Shown here: one piece after another, positions 40,822-49,301 of the stretch
Layout: every line of letters starts with the position of its first letter
Numbering within the stretch: the first letter of the stretch is position 1
Notes under the pieces: generated by a model
What the model was told of the DNA's origin: nothing
Databases searched by the model: none
The model's input: the letters and a program-made list of their open reading frames with translations, nothing else
Assembly: GCA_024363285.1 (NCBI GenBank)
Contig: AP024710.1
Span: 62,001-126,000 of the forward strand
Source of the DNA: Leptolinea sp. HRD-7
Lineage (GTDB): Bacteria > Chloroflexota > Anaerolineae > Anaerolineales > Anaerolineaceae
DNA: 64,000 bases
Direction of reading: 5' to 3'
Made by a program: the position numbers and the translations under genes

Positions 40822-43149
40822 TTATCGGCCTATCGGGTTGATGGATTCGGCGTGGAAGAAACCATAGGATTTCTCGTTCGACTCTTGCCATCCGCATAGT
40901 TCCACGAAACCCTGATTGGCGTCAAAGAGCGGGGTCTTGCCGAGAATATAGACCAGACGTTTCTCAACATAATCATAACCAAAGAAGAACGAATCACCGG
41001 CTTTCACCGGGACCATCTGGAGCGCCAGACTGTACATAGGAGAATCATGCATGCTGTGATCAAAATCGGTATATCGCAGCGTGGGGATCATCGACTGTCT
41101 TAATCTGGCATCATCCACCACATTGACATATGAACCGCGGGTGACGGTAGTAACAAGGCGGGTGGAACCATCAGGGCAGCCGTTAATCTCCGGAACTGCG
41201 ACCGGCTTCGCCAGAGTATGAACCAGTAACGGACCGGCAAATGTTATCAGGACGATGGTCAACGCGTAAACACGCAACGCGTACGGCTTGCCGGGTATTA
41301 TTGATTCAACACCACGGGTAGACTTCAATAGTCCGGTGCGTGTTAGAACTGCCCACAACCCTACCATGGCCAGCCCGACAAACCAGGGGATAGCCGCGGC
41401 ATAGGTGCGGATCTCGGCATCCACCGTAGGGACAAATGGAATAGAGAAAAAGATACCGAACCACCCGGCCAGCAACAGGGAAAAAGCCGGCCGTTTCCAA
41501 TCTCTGATAGCCGCGATCAGGCCAACGAAGGTCAAAACCGCCATCGCTACGCGGCTAACAAGACTTTCAAGTTTTGTGGCACCTTCGATGTAACCGAACA
41601 TGCCAGACCAGTCAAAGGTAAAGAAAGACTGCCAGTAGACAAACGCCCCGCGGATAATTCCCATCGGGTCGGTTTTAATGGCTTCAAAGGCGTAACGATA
41701 AATAGCCTGTGACTGAGCGGGTTCGACCAGCGCCATCACATCCGGATGATCGAGCATGTATTGTTTCCAACCTTTGCCGCCAACCGCCAACCCGTAGAAG
41801 GTATACGAAAAATTGCCCATGGACGAACTGTTGGTACCGGCAAGGGTTTTGAAGATCACCATGTGAATGCCGTAACCGAGCACTGCCGAAAGCGCTGCGA
41901 AAACAGCTACCTTCCAGTTGAATTTCTGGTCGCCCCGGAAAACCCATCCCGCCCACAGGATCAGGAATGGGAGCATAAAGAACGGCCCGGCGCGGGCGAT
42001 CAGCCCGAGTGAAAGAACGAGCGTCCCCGCGTAAACATCGAAAGCGCGTTTACGGTTTACGCCGCTCCAGAGAAGGCCAAAGCCGATAACGCCCAGTGGA
42101 AATCCAAGCGTCTCACTCATCACGGAACCAATGAACCGGCGAATGAACAGGAACAAAGCCAGAGTGAAGAAAACCGCGCAGGCTGCCCCGTTGGTGCTGT
42201 TGACCTCACGCGCGGCGAAATAAATCGCCAGGAGAGATATCAGTACCAGGCTGCCGATGGCAAATTGCAGGTTCTGCCCACCAATGGTATACAACACACC
42301 CAGCAGCGCGGGGAATACCGGGCGTTTTGCCGAGAATGGGTGAAAGGTTTGCCCTTCAGAAAGTAACCGGGCACCGTGGTAATACCCATTGGCATCGTTA
42401 TATGGCAGCAATCCGGCGATGATATTCAAATCGCTGATACCGCTAGCCCAAACGCCAACAATCGCGCCGCCAAAAAGAGCCACCATTATGCCCAGCGCCG
42501 CCAGGTCGCCCCTGATGTCAGCGCGCCGGAAACTCAGGTACAGTACCGGCGCAATAAGCAACAGAAGCAGCAGACTACCCTGCCGAAGCATCAACCCTGC
42601 TTTCGCCGGGAACAACATCAACCCCGCAAGCATGCCAATCGCGGCAACGATCAGGCTGACTTTGAACAGGAAAAGAATTTTTCGGCCTGCCAGCTCACGC
42701 GAGACAAACCCGATATTGACCAGGGTAAAAAAGAAACAGAACAGGAATAGAAAAATCACAGCCGGCATCAGTCGTTCAAAGATCTGAGCCTGACCGGGTA
42801 ATAGATTTTGCAAGGAAAACACCACAAATACACCGGCCAGTATACCGACCCAACTCACAACCAGGCTCCACGGGAATTCTTTATGCCAGCCGAAAAATCT
42901 GTAAAGCCATGTGGCTTTATTCGGGCTGGATACGATCATCCCGGTCAGCCAGATAAATATCATCACGCTGGCAAAAATTCCAACCGCCTCCACCAGCCGG
43001 GCAAGAGAAAAACCGAAGACGATCGCGTTCTTTGGATCGCCCGGAATGAGAAATAGATAGATCAACGCTCCCAGACCGGCCAGGACGCCAGTGATAAAGG
43101 GAACAGCCAAAATCTGTTGCTCCCGGTTACGGATCCGCAGACGGGTCAT
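40822..43149 (-). CDS. Giant GT-C-type membrane glycosyltransferase
   Basis: 775 residues from ATG 43149, which shares its A with the upstream TGA (TGATG); the 22-residue longer frame from 43215 overlaps the fusion gene and is rejected. About 14-15 hydrophobic helices. An N-terminal set contains LIPGDPKNAIVFGFSLARL, strikingly like LIPAEAGNSVAFGFSFQRL in the 29613-32207 protein, so the two belong to one subfamily. The GT-C loop is LPYNDANGYYHGARLLSEG and the second-loop motif VMSETLGFPLG. A C-terminal outer domain (~620-775) has two cysteines (NGCPDGS and LCGWQES). Family role: polyprenyl-phosphate-sugar-dependent transfer at the outer face. Donor and acceptor unknown. Confidence 0.85.
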   Translation of the reverse strand: MTRLRIRNREQQILAVPFITGVLAGLGALIYLFLIPGDPKNAIVFGFSLARLVEAVGIFASVMIFIWLTGMIVSSPNKATWLYRFFGWHKEFPWSLVVSWVGILAGVFVVFSLQNLLPGQAQIFERLMPAVIFLFLFCFFFTLVNIGFVSRELAGRKILFLFKVSLIVAAIGMLAGLMLFPAKAGLMLRQGSLLLLLLIAPVLYLSFRRADIRGDLAALGIMVALFGGAIVGVWASGISDLNIIAGLLPYNDANGYYHGARLLSEGQTFHPFSAKRPVFPALLGVLYTIGGQNLQFAIGSLVLISLLAIYFAAREVNSTNGAACAVFFTLALFLFIRRFIGSVMSETLGFPLGVIGFGLLWSGVNRKRAFDVYAGTLVLSLGLIARAGPFFMLPFLILWAGWVFRGDQKFNWKVAVFAALSAVLGYGIHMVIFKTLAGTNSSSMGNFSYTFYGLAVGGKGWKQYMLDHPDVMALVEPAQSQAIYRYAFEAIKTDPMGIIRGAFVYWQSFFTFDWSGMFGYIEGATKLESLVSRVAMAVLTFVGLIAAIRDWKRPAFSLLLAGWFGIFFSIPFVPTVDAEIRTYAAAIPWFVGLAMVGLWAVLTRTGLLKSTRGVESIIPGKPYALRVYALTIVLITFAGPLLVHTLAKPVAVPEINGCPDGSTRLVTTVTRGSYVNVVDDARLRQSMIPTLRYTDFDHSMHDSPMYSLALQMVPVKAGDSFFFGYDYVEKRLVYILGKTPLFDANQGFVELCGWQESNEKSYGFFHAESINPIGR

Positions 43150-44603
43150 CACACGAATTTGATACGGCTGGCAGCGAATGCCACCATCTTCAATAATAGC
43201 CAGCCGTGGCTCCATCGCTGGATATTGGTTGTACCGTATGTACGTTCACGGTAGCGTATCGGCAGGTCTACGATCTTCAACGTTTGCTTCGCCGCACCAA
43301 ACAACAGGTCAAAGTCTCCGAAGGGGTCAAAATTGCCGAAGTAATCGCGGTTTCGGGCGATTAAATCATAATCAGAGCGGCGCAGTACCTTGGTGCCGCA
43401 CAACGAATCTTTTACCGGTTGACCAAGAAGCCAGGAGAAAGCCAATGAAAAGAATTTATTACCCAGCAGGTTAAAGAAACGCATCGCCTGCTTTTCCATG
43501 GGGTATACCAGGCGGACGCCGTTGATAAAGTCACCTTTACCCTGCGTGATGGCATCATAGAAGCGCGGTAAATCTTCAGGAGGGACTGTTAGATCCGCAT
43601 CCAGGATCATAAAAATATCACCTTTGGCTTCTCGATAACCGAGGCGCACGGCATCACCTTTACCTTTACCGGTTTGCTGCAAAATTTGACAATTCTTTTC
43701 AGGCCGGGCGGCAACTTCGCGCTTTATGGTTTCAAATGTATCGTCAGTGGAGTTGCCTTCCACAAAAACGATCTCAGTTCCCCCGCCCATATCTGGAACA
43801 CGTTCCAGAATATTGACAATATTCCCGGCTTCATTCCGGGCTGGCACCACAACCGAGACAAGCGGCTTGTAATTCGGATCGATTTCAGGTTGCGGGCGGG
43901 CGATCATCATATTTGTCAATGCCAGAACATGAAACGGCCATAGCTTGACCAGAAAGCGGTTGAAGAAAGCATCAATTATCGGGGTCCGAACCGGCCAAAT
44001 AATCTCAGACCAGGAACGAATGGTTTCCAGGTTTTCCAGATTCATCAGATTGGAGATATCATCGACCGTCAGCCAGTTCTGATAGAGGGTAGGTTTTGCC
44101 AGGTGCAGGGCTTCCGCCAGACTGAGCGGTAATTCCCACAGCCGGCTATAAATATTGATTATGATGCGTGTCCGCGGATGTGAAAGACGGCGAACTTCTT
44201 TAAAAACCGCCTGTACATCCCAGAGATCATTCAACAGGTCTGAAAGGATGATAACGTCAAATTTTTCGTTCATCCCGATATTCATTGCATCGGCGGCAAA
44301 GAATAACATCTGTGGATGTTTCAATGACGCGCGTTTAGACATGGCGGAAGAAAGATCAAAACCAACACCCAGAGAGGGGTTTAATGCCGCCAGCAAGTCA
44401 CCTTCACCGCAACCTATTTCCAGTATCTTCTGGTTAGGAGCGACAAGAAATTTATAAATTTCATGGAGCCGGCGGTGATAATACCCGCCCAACCCCCGCC
44501 AGCCATCCAGTGTCCGGGCTCTCTGGTCACTGTGTTCCCGCCGTTCATTTCGGTATTGAATTTCCGCAGCGCGGTTTTTGTCAATCTCGTTAGTAGATTT
44601 CAC
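43149..44603 (-). CDS. Fusion of SAM methyltransferase and DPM-like GT2 glycosyltransferase
   Basis: 484 residues, two domains. Residues 35-225 are a class I methyltransferase (LEIGCGEGDLL 61-71, GVGFDLS 79-85, FDVIILSDLLNDL ~115-127). Residues 246-484 are a GT-A family 2 domain of the dolichyl/polyprenyl-phosphate sugar synthase type: VVVPARNEAGN 251-261, EGNSTDDT 282-289, QQTGKGKGDAVR 309-320, LDADLTVPPEDL 334-345 with the D-A-D metal site, and a late conserved R-x-Y/W region. The second domain would make polyprenyl-phosphate sugar, exactly the donor the GT-C enzymes of the locus need. The methyl domain may modify the same lipid-sugar. I do not know a characterised member. It lies 6 bp after the first GT4 gene of region B. 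Confidence 0.88.
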   Translation of the reverse strand: MKSTNEIDKNRAAEIQYRNERREHSDQRARTLDGWRGLGGYYHRRLHEIYKFLVAPNQKILEIGCGEGDLLAALNPSLGVGFDLSSAMSKRASLKHPQMLFFAADAMNIGMNEKFDVIILSDLLNDLWDVQAVFKEVRRLSHPRTRIIINIYSRLWELPLSLAEALHLAKPTLYQNWLTVDDISNLMNLENLETIRSWSEIIWPVRTPIIDAFFNRFLVKLWPFHVLALTNMMIARPQPEIDPNYKPLVSVVVPARNEAGNIVNILERVPDMGGGTEIVFVEGNSTDDTFETIKREVAARPEKNCQILQQTGKGKGDAVRLGYREAKGDIFMILDADLTVPPEDLPRFYDAITQGKGDFINGVRLVYPMEKQAMRFFNLLGNKFFSLAFSWLLGQPVKDSLCGTKVLRRSDYDLIARNRDYFGNFDPFGDFDLLFGAAKQTLKIVDLPIRYRERTYGTTNIQRWSHGWLLLKMVAFAASRIKFV

Positions 44604-44609
44604 GTGCTG

Positions 44610-45734
44610 TTATCCCAATCTATTAAATTCAAATGTCGTCGCCGATACCATTTTTACCACACTGAACTCAGACTGTATCCGTTGACGAGCCTTCAGCCCA
44701 AGTGACATCCGGTCACCGGCTGTCATTTCAGAAAGTTGCGTCAGGGCTCGCCCCATTTGCTCTGGATCACCGGCTGGAATAACCCGGCCAGTTTCACCAA
44801 CGATCATGCCGGAATCCCCTACATCAGTCACCACACAGGGTACTCCGCATGACATGGCTTCTGCGATGACATTGGAAAATCCTTCTCCCACGGAAGCCGA
44901 AACGCAAATATCGAGCGCATTATAAACCGGAACCGGATCTCGTTCTGCCGGTAATATCTGAAACACGGTATCTAAACCCGCGCGAGAAATCTCTGATCGG
45001 ATGCGGTTTGAGTAATCATCGGAGCCATCTCCGACGATCAGAAACCTGAAATGGGGATTTTTATCGATCAAATATGCCGAAGCTTTAATAAATGTGGAAT
45101 GGTCTTTTACAGGGTCCAACCGGCCGACCATCCCGATAACCATATCAAGGGAAGAATACCCAAGCTTACGGCGAGTTTCTTCACGCAGGTTAACCGAAGG
45201 TACAAAACGGTCGGTGTCAATACCATTGGGAATGACAACAATCTTAGAAGATGGAATACCGCGTTCTTCCGCCTGCCGCGCGCCAACGAACGAATTGATT
45301 ATTACCCGATCTGCCCTGAAAGAAAGGTGATCCTCCACCCAGTACATAAAGGAGGCCGTCCAGTCGTAGTCTTCCTTTCGCAGAAAGGAATGCCGGATAG
45401 AGGTGATGACATGCGGGACCTTCCAGAAATCTCTGAAGATCAACGCGAGGAGATTCGCGGCCACAAGGTAAGAACACAGGATATCCGGTTTTTCAGCCCG
45501 GATGATTTTTGTCAAATTAGAAACGAACGAGAAAATATCCCAACGTCCCGATTTTCCCGCCGTTTCTACACGTATGCCGCGTTTCTCAAATTCCGGCAGT
45601 AACGTACCACCGGAGTAAAACTTGACAATCACCGGGTTAAACGATGTTCTATCAAGCGCATCCACAAGGGTTAATAACTGGCGTTCTGCTCCGCCCACAT
45701 TCAATGATCTGATTAGAAACAGGATTTTTTTCAT
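44610..45734 (-). CDS. GT4 glycosyltransferase, first gene of region B
   Basis: 374 residues, soluble GT-B. LFLIRSLNVGGAERQLLTLV (5-24), SFVGARQAEERGIP (near 163), a C-domain with GMVGRLDPVKDHSTFI (~213-228) and VGEGFSNVIAEAMSCGVP (~286-303; E-x7-E). Typical retaining cytosolic GT4. It is the first gene after the terminator/promoter gap at 45735-45876. A candidate extended -10 (TGGTAGAAT) lies about 54-62 bp upstream. No strong ribosome site is seen before ATG 45734. It has the same overall layout as the GT4 at 39663-40817; they may be older duplicates. Confidence 0.88.
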   Translation of the reverse strand: MKKILFLIRSLNVGGAERQLLTLVDALDRTSFNPVIVKFYSGGTLLPEFEKRGIRVETAGKSGRWDIFSFVSNLTKIIRAEKPDILCSYLVAANLLALIFRDFWKVPHVITSIRHSFLRKEDYDWTASFMYWVEDHLSFRADRVIINSFVGARQAEERGIPSSKIVVIPNGIDTDRFVPSVNLREETRRKLGYSSLDMVIGMVGRLDPVKDHSTFIKASAYLIDKNPHFRFLIVGDGSDDYSNRIRSEISRAGLDTVFQILPAERDPVPVYNALDICVSASVGEGFSNVIAEAMSCGVPCVVTDVGDSGMIVGETGRVIPAGDPEQMGRALTQLSEMTAGDRMSLGLKARQRIQSEFSVVKMVSATTFEFNRLG

Positions 45735-45787
45735 TAAGAACAGATGTAATCTCAGTTTTATTAATAATTCAGTCTCAAATTATGCTC

Positions 45788-45796
45788 ATTCTACCA
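45788..45796 (-). promoter_or_regulatory. Candidate extended -10 promoter of region B
   Basis: TGGTAGAAT on the minus strand (TG motif plus TAGAAT, 5 of 6), with no good -35 element. The start would be near 45781, leaving a ~47-base leader. It lies just past the terminator of region C, where a promoter for the ten-gene region B is needed. Confidence 0.4.
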
Positions 45797-45822
45797 TGTG
45801 GTCATTCTGAAAGGTTTGTGGA

Positions 45823-45863
45823 TAAAAAAAGCCCCGGATCATTACTGAATCCGGGGCTAAAAA
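45823..45863 (-). terminator. Intrinsic terminator at the end of region C
   Basis: Stem AGCCCCGGAT (45830-45839) with its exact complement ATCCGGGGCT (45849-45858) and a 9-base loop. On the minus-strand transcript it is followed by seven T (45829-45823). A run of A on the other flank means it could work in both directions. It begins 14 bp after the stop of the aminotransferase gene and separates regions C and B. Confidence 0.9.
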
Positions 45864-45876
45864 CCATCGGATGAGA

Positions 45877-46980
45877 TCAGGCTTTACTCCAGGCCTGAAC
45901 AGCATCTGATACGATATGTATCTGTTCGTCAGTCAGTTCAGGGAACATGGGAAGTGACAAAACTTGATTGGCCGCCTTCTCCGATTCAGGGAAGTCACCG
46001 GGTTTGTATCCAAGGTCGGCATGTGCCGGCAGCAGATGTACCGGGAAGGGGTAGTGGATACCATGCTGGATGCCTTCCTTTGTCAGGTAAGCCATCAAAT
46101 TTTCACGTTCGGTGGTGCGAACAGCATACACATGGAACACGGGTTTACCGAAATCCATGATCTCCGGCGTCTCAACCTTGCTGCCAGCTAGAAGCTGGTT
46201 ATACAGCTTCGCGTGAGACAGACGGTCGTTCGACCATTTCTCAAGGTATTTCAACTTGACATTAAGAATGGCGCCCTGAACACCCTCGAGGCGGTAGTTG
46301 TACCCTTTCAACACGTGCTGGTACTTCTTTTCCGCGCCCCAATCGCGCAGCATACGGATGGTACGGGTGTAATCGGGATTGCTGGTGGTCACCATACCGC
46401 CTTCGCCGTACGCGCCCAGGTTCTTGCCGGGGTAGAAGCTGAAGCAGCCCATGTCGCCAATTGAGCCGGCTTTCCTGCCTTTATATTCCGCGCCATGCGC
46501 CTGCGCCGCATCTTCGATGACGACCAGACCATGCTTCTTCGCGATCTCAAGAATGGGGTCCATATCCGCGCACTGGCCGTACAGATGGACGGGAATAATA
46601 GCTTTGGTCTTCTTTGTGATGGCGGCTTCCAGTTTTTCCGGATCCATGGTGAAGGAGCGAGGGTTGATATCCACCAGCACCGGTTTGGCACCGGTATAAC
46701 AAATAGCCGCGACAGTGGCGACAAACGTGAACGGAACGGTGATGACTTCATCGCCGGGGCCTACACCAGCCGCCAGCATGGCCAGGTGCAGCGCGGACGT
46801 TCCGCTATTGACACCCATGGCGCTATCCACACCACAATAGGCGGCAAATTCTTTTTCAAAGGCTGCCACTTCCGCGCCGAGCACAAACTGAGATGATTCG
46901 AATACCCGCACGACGGCCGCGTCAATCTCAGGTTTGATACTGTGATATTGCGCTTTCAGATCAACAAAAGGTATGGTCAT
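45877..46980 (-). CDS. DegT/DnrJ-family PLP-dependent sugar aminotransferase
   Basis: 367 residues from ATG 46980, which follows GGGAGAA at 5-6 bp; the longer frame from 47025 overlaps the dehydrogenase gene. Aspartate-aminotransferase fold type I: NSGTSALHLAM 58-68 (phosphate cup), EDAAQAHGA 156-164 with D157 for the pyridine nitrogen, and the PLP lysine K186 in SFYPGKNLGAYGEGG. It transfers an amino group, usually from glutamate, to a keto nucleotide sugar. Directly upstream is a Gfo/Idh dehydrogenase; such a pair (WbpB/WbpE, or WlbA/WlbC) makes a 3-amino sugar from UDP-GlcNAcA. The acetyltransferase and epimerase that complete that path are not in the window. The gene ends just before a strong terminator. 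Confidence 0.92.
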   Translation of the reverse strand: MTIPFVDLKAQYHSIKPEIDAAVVRVFESSQFVLGAEVAAFEKEFAAYCGVDSAMGVNSGTSALHLAMLAAGVGPGDEVITVPFTFVATVAAICYTGAKPVLVDINPRSFTMDPEKLEAAITKKTKAIIPVHLYGQCADMDPILEIAKKHGLVVIEDAAQAHGAEYKGRKAGSIGDMGCFSFYPGKNLGAYGEGGMVTTSNPDYTRTIRMLRDWGAEKKYQHVLKGYNYRLEGVQGAILNVKLKYLEKWSNDRLSHAKLYNQLLAGSKVETPEIMDFGKPVFHVYAVRTTERENLMAYLTKEGIQHGIHYPFPVHLLPAHADLGYKPGDFPESEKAANQVLSLPMFPELTDEQIHIVSDAVQAWSKA

Positions 46981-46999
46981 TAAATTCTCCCAATAATTT

Positions 47000-48010
47000 C
47001 TATAGAATATGAACAGGCTGCCCACGGTTGGCCATGGATGTATCAGCGGCTTCGAGGATCTTTACAACACGCAGTCCCATCTCGCCATTGGTCTGCGGAG
47101 TTTTTCCGTTCGTCACACAGTCAATAAAGTGCGCGGCTTCGGTTTTCAATGCCTCGGTAGTGGCAAGATGGGGCGCCCACATGTCACCGCTGCGGTAACT
47201 CACCAGCATCTGGTACACACCTTCCGGTCCTTCATTCAAAGAGACCCCCTTGTCATATACTTTGATCTTCTCACTGGGTTCCAGATCATCGTAAACGATC
47301 ATCTGCCGGTCGCCGCCGATTAACGTGCGGCGCACTTTCACGGGCGCCATCCAGTTGACGTGGAAATGCGCGATCAGGTTGTTCTGCAGGTAACAGGTAA
47401 TATACGCCACATCCTGCGGCTGACCGTTCAGATGTGCCACACCCGTGGCAGATACCTCAGCCGGTTGCTCACCGAGAATAAAATCCATAATAGAAAGGTC
47501 GTGCACAGCCAGGTCCCAAAGTACATTCACATCGTGTTGGAACAGCCCCAGATTCACGCGCACCGAGTCGTAATACAACAGCCGGCCAAGGTCACCTTTG
47601 CCAACCATTTCCTTGATCTTGATCACCGCCGGGGTGTAGATGAAGGTATGGTCAACCATGAGTGTTTTCTTTGCCCGAGCCGATTCTTCCAGTAATTTCT
47701 CTCCTTCTTCCACGCTGCCGGTCATCGGCTTTTCAACCAGAACATGCTTGCCAGCCTTAAAAGCCTTGCTGGCCAGATCATAGTGGGTAGAGACCGGTGT
47801 TGAAATGATCACAGCATCCACCAGCGGATCATTGATCAACTCCATCGGGTCCTGCGTCACTTTGATATATGGAAAACGGGATTGAACCAGCGTCAGCCGA
47901 TCCTCTTTCCGGTCACTCACACAAACCACTTTCGCGTCTTTTGTCTCAGCAAAATTTCGGACAAGGTTTGGCCCCCAGTAACCGTATCCTATTACTCCCA
48001 CATTTACCAT
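47000..48010 (-). CDS. Gfo/Idh/MocA-family dehydrogenase, probable partner of the aminotransferase
   Basis: 336 residues from ATG 48010, set by GGAG at 7 bp; a frame from 48061 adds 17 non-conserved residues. GYGYWGPN 8-15 (cofactor), STPVSTHYD 70-78, VEKPMTGSVEEGEKL 92-106, MVDHTFIYTP 119-128, and LWDLAVHDLSIMDFILG near 163-179 with the D-x-x-x-H-D catalytic region. I recognise the VxxDHxFxY and WDLxxHDxSI pattern from dehydrogenases found with DegT aminotransferases in O-antigen and capsule loci. Probable role: oxidation of C3 of a nucleotide sugar acid. The two genes form region C, with 19 bp between them. A TATAAT at 48095-48100 lies in the divergent upstream gap. Confidence 0.9.
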   Translation of the reverse strand: MVNVGVIGYGYWGPNLVRNFAETKDAKVVCVSDRKEDRLTLVQSRFPYIKVTQDPMELINDPLVDAVIISTPVSTHYDLASKAFKAGKHVLVEKPMTGSVEEGEKLLEESARAKKTLMVDHTFIYTPAVIKIKEMVGKGDLGRLLYYDSVRVNLGLFQHDVNVLWDLAVHDLSIMDFILGEQPAEVSATGVAHLNGQPQDVAYITCYLQNNLIAHFHVNWMAPVKVRRTLIGGDRQMIVYDDLEPSEKIKVYDKGVSLNEGPEGVYQMLVSYRSGDMWAPHLATTEALKTEAAHFIDCVTNGKTPQTNGEMGLRVVKILEAADTSMANRGQPVHIL

Positions 48011-48094
48011 GGTAATCTCCACAAAGATAAGTGTATTGCTTCCTTGAGATGCTCCCGGCAACGGAAAAACCCGGGCTTCAGGGTAATTTCACAC

Positions 48095-48100
48095 ATTATA
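48095..48100 (-). promoter_or_regulatory. Candidate -10 box for region C
   Basis: A perfect TATAAT on the minus strand, 85 bp before ATG 48010, in the 262-bp divergent gap (48011-48272). No convincing -35 at 16-18 bp. The leader between it and the gene has a weak CCCGG/CCGGG stem. Confidence 0.35.
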
Positions 48101-48204
48101 AGACCAAGAGACATATTATGCTTTTCCTTTCCATGAAATCGAGCTCTGTGACCATATTTCAGCGCCGCTGCTGACGTTAACACGACAAATGTTACAGGGA
48201 GTAC

Positions 48205-48213
48205 TGGTACAAT
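48205..48213 (+). promoter_or_regulatory. Candidate extended -10 promoter for region D
   Basis: TGGTACAAT on the plus strand (TG motif plus TACAAT, 5 of 6), no good -35. The start would be near 48220, about 53 bases before the ATG at 48273. The form is like the elements at 38946 and 45788. Confidence 0.4.
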
Positions 48214-48272
48214 AATTATCTGTCCGGCGGCTTCTGGCATGGGCAAATCTTATTTAATAGACGAAGAATTGT

Positions 48273-49301
48273 ATGATCACCCCTGTTAAATTTGCTGTTG
48301 TAGGATGTGGAAATATCGGCTCACGGCACATCGCGGTTGTGGATTCGCAGGAAAACGCGGTTCTCAACGCGTTATGCGATATTGACCCGGAGAAATTGAC
48401 CAGGTATTCGTCGCTCTATGGGGATATCCCGACATATACCTCATTTGATGAAATGTTAGAAAAGTCTGACGTGGATGTTGTTAACATCTGCACCCCCCAC
48501 GGGCTGCACGCCCCCATGACAATCGCGGCGGCTAACCACGGCAAGCATGTGCTGGTGGAAAAACCCATGGCATTAACCACCCGCGAAGCCGACGAAATGA
48601 TCGCCGCCGGTGAGCGCAACAATGTGCGCATCATGGTGGTCAAACAGAACCGCTACAATGTTCCCATCGCCCTCACCAAACAGGCGCTGGATTCCGGCAA
48701 ACTGGGCAAGATCTATATGGTGCTGTGCAACGTGCTGTGGAACCGACACGAGGGCTATTACCGTGACTCTTCCTGGCGCGGAAGCAAAGAATTGGAGGGC
48801 GGCGCGCTCTACACCCAGGTGTCACACTTTATTGACCTGATGATCTGGTGGTTCGGTGACGTGATCCAGGCTTCTTCTCAGATCGCTACGCTCAGCCATA
48901 ATATCGAAATAGAAGATAACGGTTCCGCCCGTCTGGTCTTTGAATCCGGCGTGATGGGTTCTCTCACCTGGAGCACCTCTGTCTATAATAAGAATTACGA
49001 GGGTTCATTCACCATCATTGGAGAGAACGGCACCATCAAGATCGGCGGCCAGTACCTGAACAAGATCGATTTCTGGGATGTGCAGTCGATGCCGCTGCCG
49101 GAGGATATCGCCTTCGTGGATAAACCTAACGCCTATGGCGGCAAGTACCAGGGTACCAGTTCCAACCATGACAAAGTGATCAACGAGGTTGTGGCCGATC
49201 TGCTTAATGAACGCCACAACACAGTTGAAGGTAATGAAGGTATCAAAACGATCCGCGCGATCGAAATGATCTATGGTACGCAGGAGGGCTACCCCAAATG
49301 A
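48273..49301 (+). CDS. Gfo/Idh/MocA-family dehydrogenase (WlbA-like)
   Basis: 342 residues. GCGNIGSRH 11-19 (cofactor loop), NICTPHGLHAPM 71-82, LVEKPMALTTREADEM 94-109, KQNRYNVPI near 125-133, and GGALYTQVSHFIDLMIWWFG around 177-196 holding the catalytic histidine. It is much like WlbA/WbpB, the UDP-GlcNAcA 3-dehydrogenases, in the VEKPMALT and KQNRYN motifs. First gene of region D; its stop overlaps the ATP-grasp ATG (ATGA). If it acts on UDP-GlcNAcA it could be the real partner of the aminotransferase across the divergent gap; both Gfo/Idh genes flank that gap. The SDR and HAD enzymes downstream suggest a longer sugar-modification route. Confidence 0.9.
   Translation: MITPVKFAVVGCGNIGSRHIAVVDSQENAVLNALCDIDPEKLTRYSSLYGDIPTYTSFDEMLEKSDVDVVNICTPHGLHAPMTIAAANHGKHVLVEKPMALTTREADEMIAAGERNNVRIMVVKQNRYNVPIALTKQALDSGKLGKIYMVLCNVLWNRHEGYYRDSSWRGSKELEGGALYTQVSHFIDLMIWWFGDVIQASSQIATLSHNIEIEDNGSARLVFESGVMGSLTWSTSVYNKNYEGSFTIIGENGTIKIGGQYLNKIDFWDVQSMPLPEDIAFVDKPNAYGGKYQGTSSNHDKVINEVVADLLNERHNTVEGNEGIKTIRAIEMIYGTQEGYPK

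Noticed and set aside
45798..45809. GTCATTCTGA resembling the end of the dispersed repeat found at 11142
   Set aside because: Only one end; no inner AGCGAAGAATCT core and no right end nearby.
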